From Fibrella forsythiae (GTDB lineage Bacteria > Bacteroidota > Bacteroidia > Cytophagales > Spirosomataceae): a stretch of DNA of 64,000 bases. Of this stretch, positions 52,655-60,338 are shown piece by piece. The notes below the pieces were generated by a model. It was not told the DNA's origin, did no database searches, and saw nothing but the letters and a program-made list of their open reading frames with translations. Location of the stretch: positions 930,001 to 994,000 of the forward strand of contig NZ_JAFMYW010000002.1 in the NCBI RefSeq assembly GCF_017353175.1, read 5' to 3'. The first letter of the stretch is position 1, and the number at the start of each line of letters is the position of its first letter. Both the position numbers and the translations under genes were made by a program.

Positions 52655-53992
52655 TCAGGAAGTTGTGTTTTGCGGCAGTGTAGTCTGCTTTCGGGACAGG
52701 TACGTTATCCAGAGCAGACTACAGGCAACCATTGCGGTACTGAACAGACCGATCGTCGGTGCTGTTGCAACGCGCTGAGCGTGGCCGGACAAAAAAGCGC
52801 CGACTACATCGGCCAGGTTAATCATCGCCATATAAGCCGTAAACTGAGATCCTTCAACATCGGTCCGGCAGAGCGACATAATGATCGGGATAGCGGCAAC
52901 ACTCAGGCTGGGGTCCATCATGTTCCAGATGATGGACCCTGCCGACGCTACCGTGGAGTTTGACCAGTATGAGGCTAATAAATTGATAGTCAGTAAATAG
53001 ATAAAGTGGAATCCGATCAGATAGGGGAGTATCCGTCTGGCACCGAACCGATCGGCTATTGTGCCTCCTGCGAGCACGACAACGATCACAATCAGCACAC
53101 CATAGCTACCCGAAAGACCTGAAAGGGCCGTGTCGCTCCAGCCGAGTTGCTGAATCAGGTGAACGTTATAGGCGCGAATAAAGATACTCTGAGCTGAGTA
53201 GACCAGCAGAATGGGCAAAAACCAGCGTAAACTGCTTCGATCAGTCAATCCACGAACCAATTCACGGAAAAGCCATCGGGTTGGGTGGACATGTGCCTGT
53301 ATAAGCGCCAAATCAGTCTGTTTGGTACTGTGCCCCGGGAACAAGGCATCGGTGGGTCGTTCGCGAATACACGCCGTCAGTACCGTGAATAACAGCAAAA
53401 AAGCAGACTGGGCAAGCACTGCTGCATGAAAGCCCTGATGGCGAAGCATATAGGCGAGTCCGGCGGCTCCCAAACCGGTGCCCAGCAAAAAACCACCCCG
53501 CATAAATGCGTTTGTCCGGCCCCGCTCGGTGGCTGGAATGGTTGAGATAGCCATGGCATCGACGCTGGCATCCTGAACCGACGCGAAGGTGCCGTGAACC
53601 AGAAAGGTCAGCCCCAGAAGCACCACCTGACTGGCCGGATCGTCGACCAATAGCATAGACAACGAAGCCAGGAAAGCCATTCCCTGGGCCACGACGACCC
53701 AGGGCCGCCGACGACCCAGGCGAGAACCCTGATACCGATCGATGAACGGACCCCAGATGAACTGAAAGGTCCAGGGTAATCCCTGCATGGCCACAAACGT
53801 ACCGATGCGATCGGCACGGAGGCCTTCGGCTGCCAGGTAATTTGCCAGCGCTGTGGTAGCAAATCCTGCAGGAACCCCCTGCATGACGTACAGATAAAAG
53901 AAGGTGATAAACCGCAGGCGCTGGCTCTGGGTCAGAATCAGCGCCGGGCGGGAAACAGTCGGTAAAGCCGCTGTTGATGAGCCGGGTTCCAT
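52655..53992 (-). CDS. MFS permease, AmpG-like
   Basis: 445 residues, 12 hydrophobic segments. The AmpG hallmark blocks are present: VMQGVPAGFATTALANYLAA, LPWTFQFIWGPFIDRYQGSR, LGRRRPWVVVAQGMAF and QDASVDAMAISTIPATERGR. AmpG imports anhydro-muropeptides for cell-wall recycling; here only the subfamily resemblance can be stated. It faces away from the RBBP9-type hydrolase. No clear partner gene. Confidence 0.82.
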   Translation of the reverse strand: MEPGSSTAALPTVSRPALILTQSQRLRFITFFYLYVMQGVPAGFATTALANYLAAEGLRADRIGTFVAMQGLPWTFQFIWGPFIDRYQGSRLGRRRPWVVVAQGMAFLASLSMLLVDDPASQVVLLGLTFLVHGTFASVQDASVDAMAISTIPATERGRTNAFMRGGFLLGTGLGAAGLAYMLRHQGFHAAVLAQSAFLLLFTVLTACIRERPTDALFPGHSTKQTDLALIQAHVHPTRWLFRELVRGLTDRSSLRWFLPILLVYSAQSIFIRAYNVHLIQQLGWSDTALSGLSGSYGVLIVIVVVLAGGTIADRFGARRILPYLIGFHFIYLLTINLLASYWSNSTVASAGSIIWNMMDPSLSVAAIPIIMSLCRTDVEGSQFTAYMAMINLADVVGAFLSGHAQRVATAPTIGLFSTAMVACSLLWITYLSRKQTTLPQNTTS

Positions 53993-54136
53993 AGTAAGCG
54001 TAAGCTAGCTAAAGACGAACTGGCACGTAGCCCGTATGATAAGGAACGTGTGTGGCCCATGTAAAAAGCAATTTAGTTGCCTGACCAAGGTAGAATGCCT
54101 TTCTTTATGCGCCTGCTAAGCCAGGAATTAGTAGCT

Positions 54137-54676
54137 ATGGATTTTTCGTCGAGAGTACTCATTTTGCCGGGCCTGGGCAATTCGGGCGAGCAGCACTGGC
54201 AAAGCAGCTGGGAACGCCAGCACCCGTCTTTTCAGCGCGTTGAACAAACCAACTGGGAAACACCCGTCTGTGCCGACTGGATCAAACAGGTTGACCGGGC
54301 CGTGATGGCAGGCAATCCGACTGATGTTATTCTGGTTGGTCATAGTCTGGCCTGCATTACCATTGCCTACTGGGCACAAACCTACCAGCGCTCAATCAAA
54401 GGCGCGTTGCTGGTTGCACCCAGTGATACCGAAGCCGCGAGCTATCCGCCCGGCACAACGGGATTCACGCCTGTGCCACTCGTGCAACTGCCTTTCCCAT
54501 CGATTGTAGTGGCCAGTTCATCCGATTTTTACGTGAGCCTGGAACGGGCCAGACAATTCGCTGAAGCATGGGGCAGCCGTTTCGAGGAAATCGGCGATGC
54601 CGGGCACATTAACGTGGCAAGCGGCTACGGTGAATGGCCACGGGGGTTAGCGTGGTTAAAAGAACTGGACAGGTGA
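54137..54676 (+). CDS. RBBP9/YdeN-type alpha/beta hydrolase
   Basis: 179 residues from the ATG at 54137 (DFSSRVLILPGLGNSGEQHW). This small-hydrolase family has nucleophile Ser in VGHSLACIT, an Asp in ASSSDFYVSLERAR, and His in GDAGHINVASGYGEW. The conserved W/H in the GNSGEQHWQSSWER opening matches the family. Members are serine hydrolases with unclear natural substrates. The stop is 6 bp before the convergent glycosylase gene end. Confidence 0.9.
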   Translation: MDFSSRVLILPGLGNSGEQHWQSSWERQHPSFQRVEQTNWETPVCADWIKQVDRAVMAGNPTDVILVGHSLACITIAYWAQTYQRSIKGALLVAPSDTEAASYPPGTTGFTPVPLVQLPFPSIVVASSSDFYVSLERARQFAEAWGSRFEEIGDAGHINVASGYGEWPRGLAWLKELDR

Positions 54677-54682
54677 GTTGAT

Positions 54683-55318
54683 TTATTTTTTGCTTACGTA
54701 CCGGTTACCTTTCACGTAGTAGCGATAGGGGAGGTCAACGCCCTGTGTAATGCCAATCCGGGTGGTTGTTACCATCTCGAAGTCTTTTAGCACAGGTGGT
54801 CGAATGAAAACGGAGCCCGTGACCAATGACGAGAAATTCTGTTCCGTCCGGCTGATACCCAGTGAGATGACCAGTTTACCGGGGCCATTACAGAGATTGC
54901 GAAACCCCTCCGACGTACCTGGATCAATGGTATTATTGCGGTACCGCTCAAAACCGGTTTTAAACGCTTCATTCCGCCGTATGGCCATCAGTTCGATGCC
55001 CTCGGTGGGTTGAAGCGCCCGAATCAAAACTGCCTCGCCGATACCTTCCGGCCCCGTAACCACGTTGATGCAATTGTAGTGGTTGTAGATCTGATACACA
55101 TACAACGTACCTGCAGAACCAAACATGGCGGCGTTGCGCGGCGTTGGCCGACGATAGGCATGACAGGCCGGGTCGCCGGTGATATAGCCTTCCGTCTCAA
55201 CGATTATACCCGCCGTTGTTCCCTCCGGCGACTCATGCACCAGTTCGCAACCGAGTAGTAACTGCGAAAGCGTAAGCGTATCGTGCTGCTCGTAAAAATC
55301 GAGCGGGAGCTTATTCAT
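54683..55318 (-). CDS. DNA-3-methyladenine glycosylase (AAG/MPG type)
   Basis: 211 residues from the ATG at 55318 (MNKLPLDFYEQ); a GTG five codons earlier is less likely. AAG-family blocks: LLGCELVHESPEGTTAGIIV, ETEGYITGDPACHAYRRPTP with the catalytic Glu, NAAMFGSAGTLYVYQIYNHY, NCINVVTGPEGIGEAVLIRA and LCNGPGKLVISLGI. The enzyme excises alkylated purines, starting base-excision repair; with the MGMT gene 3 kb away it adds to alkylation repair, though they are not in one operon. Confidence 0.93.
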   Translation of the reverse strand: MNKLPLDFYEQHDTLTLSQLLLGCELVHESPEGTTAGIIVETEGYITGDPACHAYRRPTPRNAAMFGSAGTLYVYQIYNHYNCINVVTGPEGIGEAVLIRALQPTEGIELMAIRRNEAFKTGFERYRNNTIDPGTSEGFRNLCNGPGKLVISLGISRTEQNFSSLVTGSVFIRPPVLKDFEMVTTTRIGITQGVDLPYRYYVKGNRYVSKK

Positions 55319-55426
55319 ATTCAGTTCTTTCACAGAATGACAGGATTAAAGTGGTTTTGTTTCGTTATGATCCCGTAAGGAACGATAATCGCTCCTGTAT
55401 GGTCTTTCTCTAACCCAACATACACC

Positions 55427-55807
55427 ATGAAGCCTACCTTGTTTTACTTGTTTGCCGGCCTGCTGAACACGGCCCTGCTTTCTTGTCAGGCGCAGCAAAC
55501 GCAACCATCGTCATTTACCGATACAGATGGCGTACTTATCGTTTCAGTCTACTCGCGGGGGGCGTACCAGTATATTCTGGCGGTGCCGGATGCCGACGCG
55601 AAAACTCGTTTCTACCCGGTAAATCTGGCCGACAGCCTAAAACAGGCAGCATTAAAAACCGACCCGGCTACGCCCCTTCAGGTGCGTTTCTCGGGTCGGT
55701 TGACGGGTAAGAACGAAGTGATCAAGCGAATCACGGCGAACGATGCGGGCGAAGCCGCCGGCGAGATTCCACAGGTGACGTTATCGGCCATCAGCGTCAG
55801 GAAGTGA
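55427..55807 (+). CDS. Small lipoprotein
   Basis: 126 residues. Lipobox in MKPTLFYLFAGLLNTALLSC, then a polar tether and a mixed alpha/beta part (VLIVSVYSRGAYQYILAVPD, LQVRFSGRLTGKNEVIKRIT). No cysteine in the mature part. Family not recognised. It stands alone between the divergent glycosylase gene and the convergent YicC gene. Confidence 0.65.
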   Translation: MKPTLFYLFAGLLNTALLSCQAQQTQPSSFTDTDGVLIVSVYSRGAYQYILAVPDADAKTRFYPVNLADSLKQAALKTDPATPLQVRFSGRLTGKNEVIKRITANDAGEAAGEIPQVTLSAISVRK

Positions 55808-55879
55808 GGCGAACGACCTGATGCTCTGGATAAACTGTTGATGAAATTTCATCAAATAGTAAGGTGAGTATAACGTGTA

Positions 55880-56770
55880 TTAAATCACGTTCATCGTTTG
55901 CTCCTTAATCTTCTCCAATTCGTCTTTCATCTGAACAACGAACCGCTGAATGGTGGCGTCATTGGCTTTTGACCCGATGGTGTTGATCTCACGACCAATT
56001 TCCTGAGCGATAAAATTAAGCTTCTTGCCATTCGCTTCTTCTGTGGCGAGCACTTCCATGAAATAAGCCAGATGGTTTTTCAGGCGCACTTTCTCTTCCG
56101 AAATGTCGAATTTTTCAACGAAGTAGACCAACTCCTGCTCGAAACGGTTTCGGTCGAAATCTTCGCTGCCAATCAGGTCGGTCAGGTTGGTGCGCATGCG
56201 TTCACGAACGGCGGGAATGCGCGTAACATCCTGAACCTCAATATCGGCCAGCCGATCCGTGATGGTCTGGATATACTCCCGGAATTTACCTTCTAGCGAG
56301 GCACCTTCCTGCTGACGGAACTCGTTGCACCGGCGAATTGCCTCGCTGATCGCCTCCTGAATGGCCGCCCAGTCTTCCTGTGCGTTATCCGTATGGCTGC
56401 TCGTCTCGCTCAGGTAGGCGTTTGGCATACCCAGCGCCAGCCGGAACACCTCATCATGCGAGAGGCTCAGGTACGTTGCACTGGCGGCTTCGGTCAGGTC
56501 TTTTACATAAGCAGTTACCAGCGGGCGGTTCACCGTTACCGTGGGCCGGAGATCTGTGGTGCGGTTAATGTTGAGGTTGAATTCTACCTTGCCGCGTTCG
56601 AGTTGCTGGGTGAGGATATTCCGTACTTCGATTTCGCGATCGGAGAATCCGCGCGGTAAGCGGCAGAAAATATCTAAAAACTTAGAATTCAGGGTTTTAA
56701 CCTCTGCGGTTGCTGATAAGCCACTGGCTTCGACGGTCGCAGTACCAAAACCGGTCATTGATTTGAGCAT
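55880..56770 (-). CDS. yicC: YicC/YloC family endoribonuclease
   Basis: 296 residues, usual length. N-terminal MLKSMTGFGTATVEASGLSA, LNSKFLDIFCRLPRGFSDRE and EVRNILTQQLERGKVEFNLN are diagnostic, as are EGASLEGKFREYIQTITDRL and the C-terminal FIAQEIGREINTIGSKANDA, VVQMKDELEKIKEQTMNVI (DUF1732). YicC proteins are metal-dependent endoribonucleases with a role in RNA decay. A heptad-type hairpin lies between it and the pdxA gene upstream on the same strand. Confidence 0.95.
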   Translation of the reverse strand: MLKSMTGFGTATVEASGLSATAEVKTLNSKFLDIFCRLPRGFSDREIEVRNILTQQLERGKVEFNLNINRTTDLRPTVTVNRPLVTAYVKDLTEAASATYLSLSHDEVFRLALGMPNAYLSETSSHTDNAQEDWAAIQEAISEAIRRCNEFRQQEGASLEGKFREYIQTITDRLADIEVQDVTRIPAVRERMRTNLTDLIGSEDFDRNRFEQELVYFVEKFDISEEKVRLKNHLAYFMEVLATEEANGKKLNFIAQEIGREINTIGSKANDATIQRFVVQMKDELEKIKEQTMNVI

Positions 56771-56778
56771 GAGAAGGG

Positions 56779-56880
56779 AAGTTTACTGTTCACTGTCTGT
56801 TTTTTTCAGCTGCTCTGCTCAGGGATGTTATCGCTCCGCAGCAGGGCAACTGAAAACAACAGACAGTGAACAGTAAACTT
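56779..56880. repeat. Long hairpin, 35-nt arms (GTTTAC heptad family, member 3)
   Basis: 56779-56813 pairs with 56846-56880 at 33 of 35 positions with a 32-nt loop. The arm reads GTTTACT-GTTCACT-GTCTGTT-TTTTTCA in 7-nt words and shares TTTTCAG(T/C)TGC at its inner end with the hairpin at 14056. It starts just beyond the yicC start codon and ends next to the pdxA stop. Confidence 0.85.
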
Positions 56881-58684
56881 ATTTTTTAAGAGCGTTTGCT
56901 TCTAATTCCTGGTATTCTTTACGGCGGCGGGCTACGTCGCAGGCGGTGTAGATGGCCTGAACCATCGAAGTTTCGTCGGCAAGGCCTTTACCTGCAATGT
57001 CGTAGGCGGTACCGTGATCGGGCGAGGTACGCACGGCGGGCAGGCCAGCGGTGAAATTGACGCCTTCTTCAAAAGCGATCGATTTGAACGGAATCAGACC
57101 CTGATCGTGGTACATGGCCAATACGGCGTCGTATTTTTTGTACGAGCGGGTGCCAAAGAAACCATCGGCGGGGAAGGGGCCATAGACGAGTTGCCCTTTC
57201 TGCCGTAATTCGTTGATGAGCGGCGTGATGATGTCATTTTCCTCATTACCCAGTAAGCCCCGTTCGCCAGCGTGTGGATTGAGACCCAATACCGCAATTT
57301 TGGGGCGACGGATGCCAAAATCCTGTTTCAATGATTTGGTCATCATCTCCAGCTTCTGCGCAATTGCTCCCTTATGGATACCCTGTTTCACTTTACTGAT
57401 GGGTACGTGGCCGGTAACGACGCCAACTTTCAGGATGTCGCTGACCATAAACATCAGATCGTCGGGAACACCAAAGGCATTGGCGAGGTATTCGGTATGG
57501 CCGGGAAACGAAAAAGCTTCCGACTGGATATTGTGCTTGTTGATGGGAGCCGTTACCAGCCCGTGGATCTTACCCGCTTTCAGGTCTTCCACGGCCCGGT
57601 TCAGGCAGGCAAACGCAGCAAGTCCGGCTTCGGGCGTTACTTTGCCGGGTTGAATATCCGTGGCGGGCTGGGGCGGAAGGGGCGTTTCTCCTTCGGCTAC
57701 GGGCGGGCTCGGAATCGTGTCGCTGAAACAGGTGATGACGTTGGTCATCTTATGGCTGGCCTGTTCCACAGTTTGAATGCCGTTCAGATTCCAGTCTTTC
57801 AGATTCAGCAGGTTCCGGTACCGGTTCAACACCCGCATCGACCCGTAGATGACAGGCGTACAGATTTTCTGTAACTGATTGTATTGCAGTGCTTTTAAAA
57901 TGACTTCAGGGCCAACGCCGTTGAAGTCGCCGAGCGAAATGCCAATAATAAGCCGTTCCTGCTGGCTGGCTTCTGACAGGGGCGTACGCTCACTGCGGCC
58001 CGACTGGCTACCATCGTCTTCGAAGACAGACGCACCGGCAAACCGGTCTACAGCCATAGGCTCATAACGCTCCTGCCGCTCGGGCCGGGGGCGTTCGGGA
58101 ATGACCTCATCGGCCCGGTCGTAGACACTGCGCTCGCGCTCGGGGCGTACGTTACGGTCAGAGCCACCGCGCTCCATACGATCACCAGCACTACGTTCGG
58201 GGCGTTCAGACCGGTTGCGTTCCTGGCTCCGGTCGGGCCTGTTGCGTTCCTGCGGGGTACGTTCCTGATTGTCGCGGTTACGATCGGTACCGGGCTGCCG
58301 TTGCTGGTCGCGGGGGGGGCGGCCTTCGCGTTCCTGACGTACCTGTTGAGCTGCACCTGCTTGACCCTGAGCGTGACGTTCGTTCTGTAGCGGCCGATTG
58401 AACTGAGGCTGGTCGCTGGTGGGGCGAATTTCAGTAACCGGTTTATCCTTCGACACGCCAGCGATCAAATCAACATCGATGACGCCAACGGCCTGGTCAT
58501 CGATTGGCGAATCGCTGGTTTCGGTCGACTGCTCACCGCGGGGCGAGCCGCTACGGTCTTTGTCGCGTCCCCGATTACGGTTACGGTTGCGGTTCCTATT
58601 CCGATTCCGATCCGACTGACCGCCGGGGCGATTTTCAGCCGAGCGTTCGTTCGGATTATTGGTGTTGTTAGGTTGTTGTTCCAT
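56879..58684 (-). CDS. pdxA: 4-hydroxythreonine-4-phosphate dehydrogenase PdxA with disordered N-terminal extension
   Basis: 601 residues. Residues about 243-601 (359 aa, normal PdxA length) are PdxA: IGISLGDFNGVGPEVILKAL, FPGHTEYLA, NPHAGE and MYHDQGL give the metal-binding histidines, and PINKHNIQ the phosphate loop. Residues 1-242 are an unusual low-complexity extension rich in Arg, Asn, Gln, Glu and Asp: an RN repeat at about 27-40, later RPERQERYEP, with a small ordered-looking island (DDQAVGVIDVDLIAGVSKDK) at 62-81. No break in frame or start codon within it favours a shorter form, but an internal start cannot be excluded. PdxA makes a pyridoxal-phosphate precursor from oxidised hydroxythreonine phosphate. 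Confidence 0.92.
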   Translation of the reverse strand: MEQQPNNTNNPNERSAENRPGGQSDRNRNRNRNRNRNRGRDKDRSGSPRGEQSTETSDSPIDDQAVGVIDVDLIAGVSKDKPVTEIRPTSDQPQFNRPLQNERHAQGQAGAAQQVRQEREGRPPRDQQRQPGTDRNRDNQERTPQERNRPDRSQERNRSERPERSAGDRMERGGSDRNVRPERERSVYDRADEVIPERPRPERQERYEPMAVDRFAGASVFEDDGSQSGRSERTPLSEASQQERLIIGISLGDFNGVGPEVILKALQYNQLQKICTPVIYGSMRVLNRYRNLLNLKDWNLNGIQTVEQASHKMTNVITCFSDTIPSPPVAEGETPLPPQPATDIQPGKVTPEAGLAAFACLNRAVEDLKAGKIHGLVTAPINKHNIQSEAFSFPGHTEYLANAFGVPDDLMFMVSDILKVGVVTGHVPISKVKQGIHKGAIAQKLEMMTKSLKQDFGIRRPKIAVLGLNPHAGERGLLGNEENDIITPLINELRQKGQLVYGPFPADGFFGTRSYKKYDAVLAMYHDQGLIPFKSIAFEEGVNFTAGLPAVRTSPDHGTAYDIAGKGLADETSMVQAIYTACDVARRRKEYQELEANALKK

Positions 58685-58836
58685 TGACCTTACAGAGGTG
58701 GCTTGTGTTATCCAGGTCAGCTACCCCCTGAGGATGTAATCAGCTTTTGACCTTCTTTCGCCTTTTTTGAGCCGCTGGATTGGTAATTGCTGACTGATTC
58801 TTGATAATTGCCGTTGCAAGTTACAAACTTCCCTAC

Positions 58837-59787
58837 ATGTCAACGACCCAAGCGGCTATTCTGATTGCCGATGAAATGCATCCTTCCCTCTTCGCCATGC
58901 TCGACGAAGCGGGTTTTACGTATGATTACCAGCCTACCATTGATCGGAAAGCCTTACTGACAACTATTGCGCCTTTTGAAGGGCTTATAATTCGTAGTAA
59001 AACAGTCATCGATGCGGAGATGTTCAACGCCGCTCCGGCACTGCGCTATATTGGCCGCGCCGGTGCCGGTCTCGACCTGATCGATACAGACGAAGCCGTT
59101 GCCCGTGGCGTTCGGATTTTCCATGCGGGCGAGGGCAACCGCGACGCCGTTGCCGAACACGTGGTTGGCATGTTGCTGGCGCTGTTTATTAATTTACTCC
59201 GTGCTGATCGGCAGGTACGTCAGGGCATCTGGGACCGGGAAGGCAATCGGGGTATCGAGCTGATGGGAAAGACCGTTGGGCTGTTTGGCTACGGCAATAA
59301 TGGCCGCGCTACGGCTCGTCGGCTAAGTGGATTTGGCTGCCGGGTAATTACGTTCGACAAATATCGGACAAACTACGGTGACCAGTTTGCCGAGCAGGTA
59401 ACCGTTGAGCAAATCATGGCAGAGGCCGATGTGTTGAGCCTGCATGTTCCCCTGACCGAGTATACCCGTCACTGGATCGATGACGCCTTTGTGGCCGGGA
59501 TGGCAAAGCCGTTTTTCCTGATTAATGCATCGCGCGGTGAAGTTGTCTCGCTCGATGCCGTTGTAGCAGGATTACAATCCGGGAAAATACAGGGAGCGTG
59601 CCTGGATGTGCTGGAAAATGAAAAACTAAAAACCCTGACGCCCACCCAACAAGCCACGTTCAACTACCTCCGCCAAGCCGATCAGGTGATTCTGACTCCT
59701 CACATTGCCGGCTGGACACACGAAAGCTATGTCAGGATCAATCAAGTGTTGGTCAGGCAGTTGAAGGAGTTAAGAGTGAAGAGTTAA
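58837..59787 (+). CDS. D-isomer-specific 2-hydroxyacid dehydrogenase (SerA-like)
   Basis: 316 residues from the ATG at 58837 (MSTTQAAILIADEMHPSLFA). NAD-binding GYGNNGRATAR (GxGxxG), then catalytic Arg in NASRGEVVS, Glu in DVLENEK and His in TPHIAGWTHE. This set fits 3-phosphoglycerate dehydrogenase or erythronate-4-phosphate dehydrogenase; no ACT domain. Divergent position to pdxA (150 bp) makes a vitamin B6 pathway link tempting (PdxB-like role) but unproved. Its last codons (V-K-S-stop) lie in the left arm of a hairpin. Confidence 0.9.
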   Translation: MSTTQAAILIADEMHPSLFAMLDEAGFTYDYQPTIDRKALLTTIAPFEGLIIRSKTVIDAEMFNAAPALRYIGRAGAGLDLIDTDEAVARGVRIFHAGEGNRDAVAEHVVGMLLALFINLLRADRQVRQGIWDREGNRGIELMGKTVGLFGYGNNGRATARRLSGFGCRVITFDKYRTNYGDQFAEQVTVEQIMAEADVLSLHVPLTEYTRHWIDDAFVAGMAKPFFLINASRGEVVSLDAVVAGLQSGKIQGACLDVLENEKLKTLTPTQQATFNYLRQADQVILTPHIAGWTHESYVRINQVLVRQLKELRVKS

Positions 59788-59846
59788 GAGTTACGCTGCT
59801 AAGGTTACCATACAAGGCCTTAGCAGCGCAACTCTTCACTCTTAAC
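59769..59846. repeat. Hairpin of GTTAAGA heptads overlapping both gene ends
   Basis: 59769-59804 (36 nt) pairs with 59818-59846 (29 nt); the left arm carries a 7-nt extra word (AAGAGTT). Words read GTTAAGA-GTGAAGA-GTTAAGA-GTTACGC. The stop codon of the dehydrogenase gene (59785-59787) lies in the left arm and that of the convergent DUF423 gene (59842-59844) in the right arm. Confidence 0.85.
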
Positions 59847-60243
59847 TTTTTACGCTCCAGAACAGCAACGCCCAACCAGCCAGAAAGAACAGGCCGCCGA
59901 TGGGCGTAACGGCTCCGAGCCAGTTGATACCCAACAGGCAAAGGACGTAAAGTGAGCCAGAGAAGATCAACGTACCTGCCACGAAACTCCAGGCCGACCA
60001 GTTCAGCGTCTTCAGTGCCGCCGGGTTGTTGGCCAGTAGCTGCGTAATGATGCCCACCAGTACCAACGCCAGGGCGTGGTAGAACTGGTATTTTACAGCC
60101 GTTTCAAACGTGTCCATCCGGCCAGCCGCCTCCAGTTTAGCGCGAAGACCGTGGGCACCAAACGCGCCAATGCCAACGCTTAAAAAACCGAGTACGCTTC
60201 CCAGTTGTATGACCCAGCGGGCCTGTGCAATCAAATTTTCCAT
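59842..60243 (-). CDS. DUF423 family membrane protein
   Basis: 133 residues, four hydrophobic segments. Family blocks: LGFLSVGIGAFGAHGLRAKL, FETAVKYQFYHALALVLVGI, AGTLIFSGSLYVLCLLGINW, LGAVTPIGGLFFLAGWALL. DUF423 proteins (YgdD-like) are small inner-membrane proteins of unknown role. Ends in V-K-S-stop inside the hairpin it shares with the dehydrogenase gene. The NHL lipoprotein gene lies 95 bp beyond its start on the other side of the region. Confidence 0.92.
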   Translation of the reverse strand: MENLIAQARWVIQLGSVLGFLSVGIGAFGAHGLRAKLEAAGRMDTFETAVKYQFYHALALVLVGIITQLLANNPAALKTLNWSAWSFVAGTLIFSGSLYVLCLLGINWLGAVTPIGGLFFLAGWALLFWSVKS

Positions 60244-60338
60244 AGAGTCTGAATCGTAAAGACCCTGCGAAGGTACGGCCTATTACGGCTCACCTCCACA
60301 GGGCCAATACGGATTCGTGTACCTCCGGGTGCCTGTCG

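Noticed and set aside
58540-58625. Short tandem CGGTTACGGTTGCGGTTC-like DNA repeat
   Set aside because: It is the coding sequence of the Arg-Asn repeat in the PdxA extension, not an independent DNA repeat.
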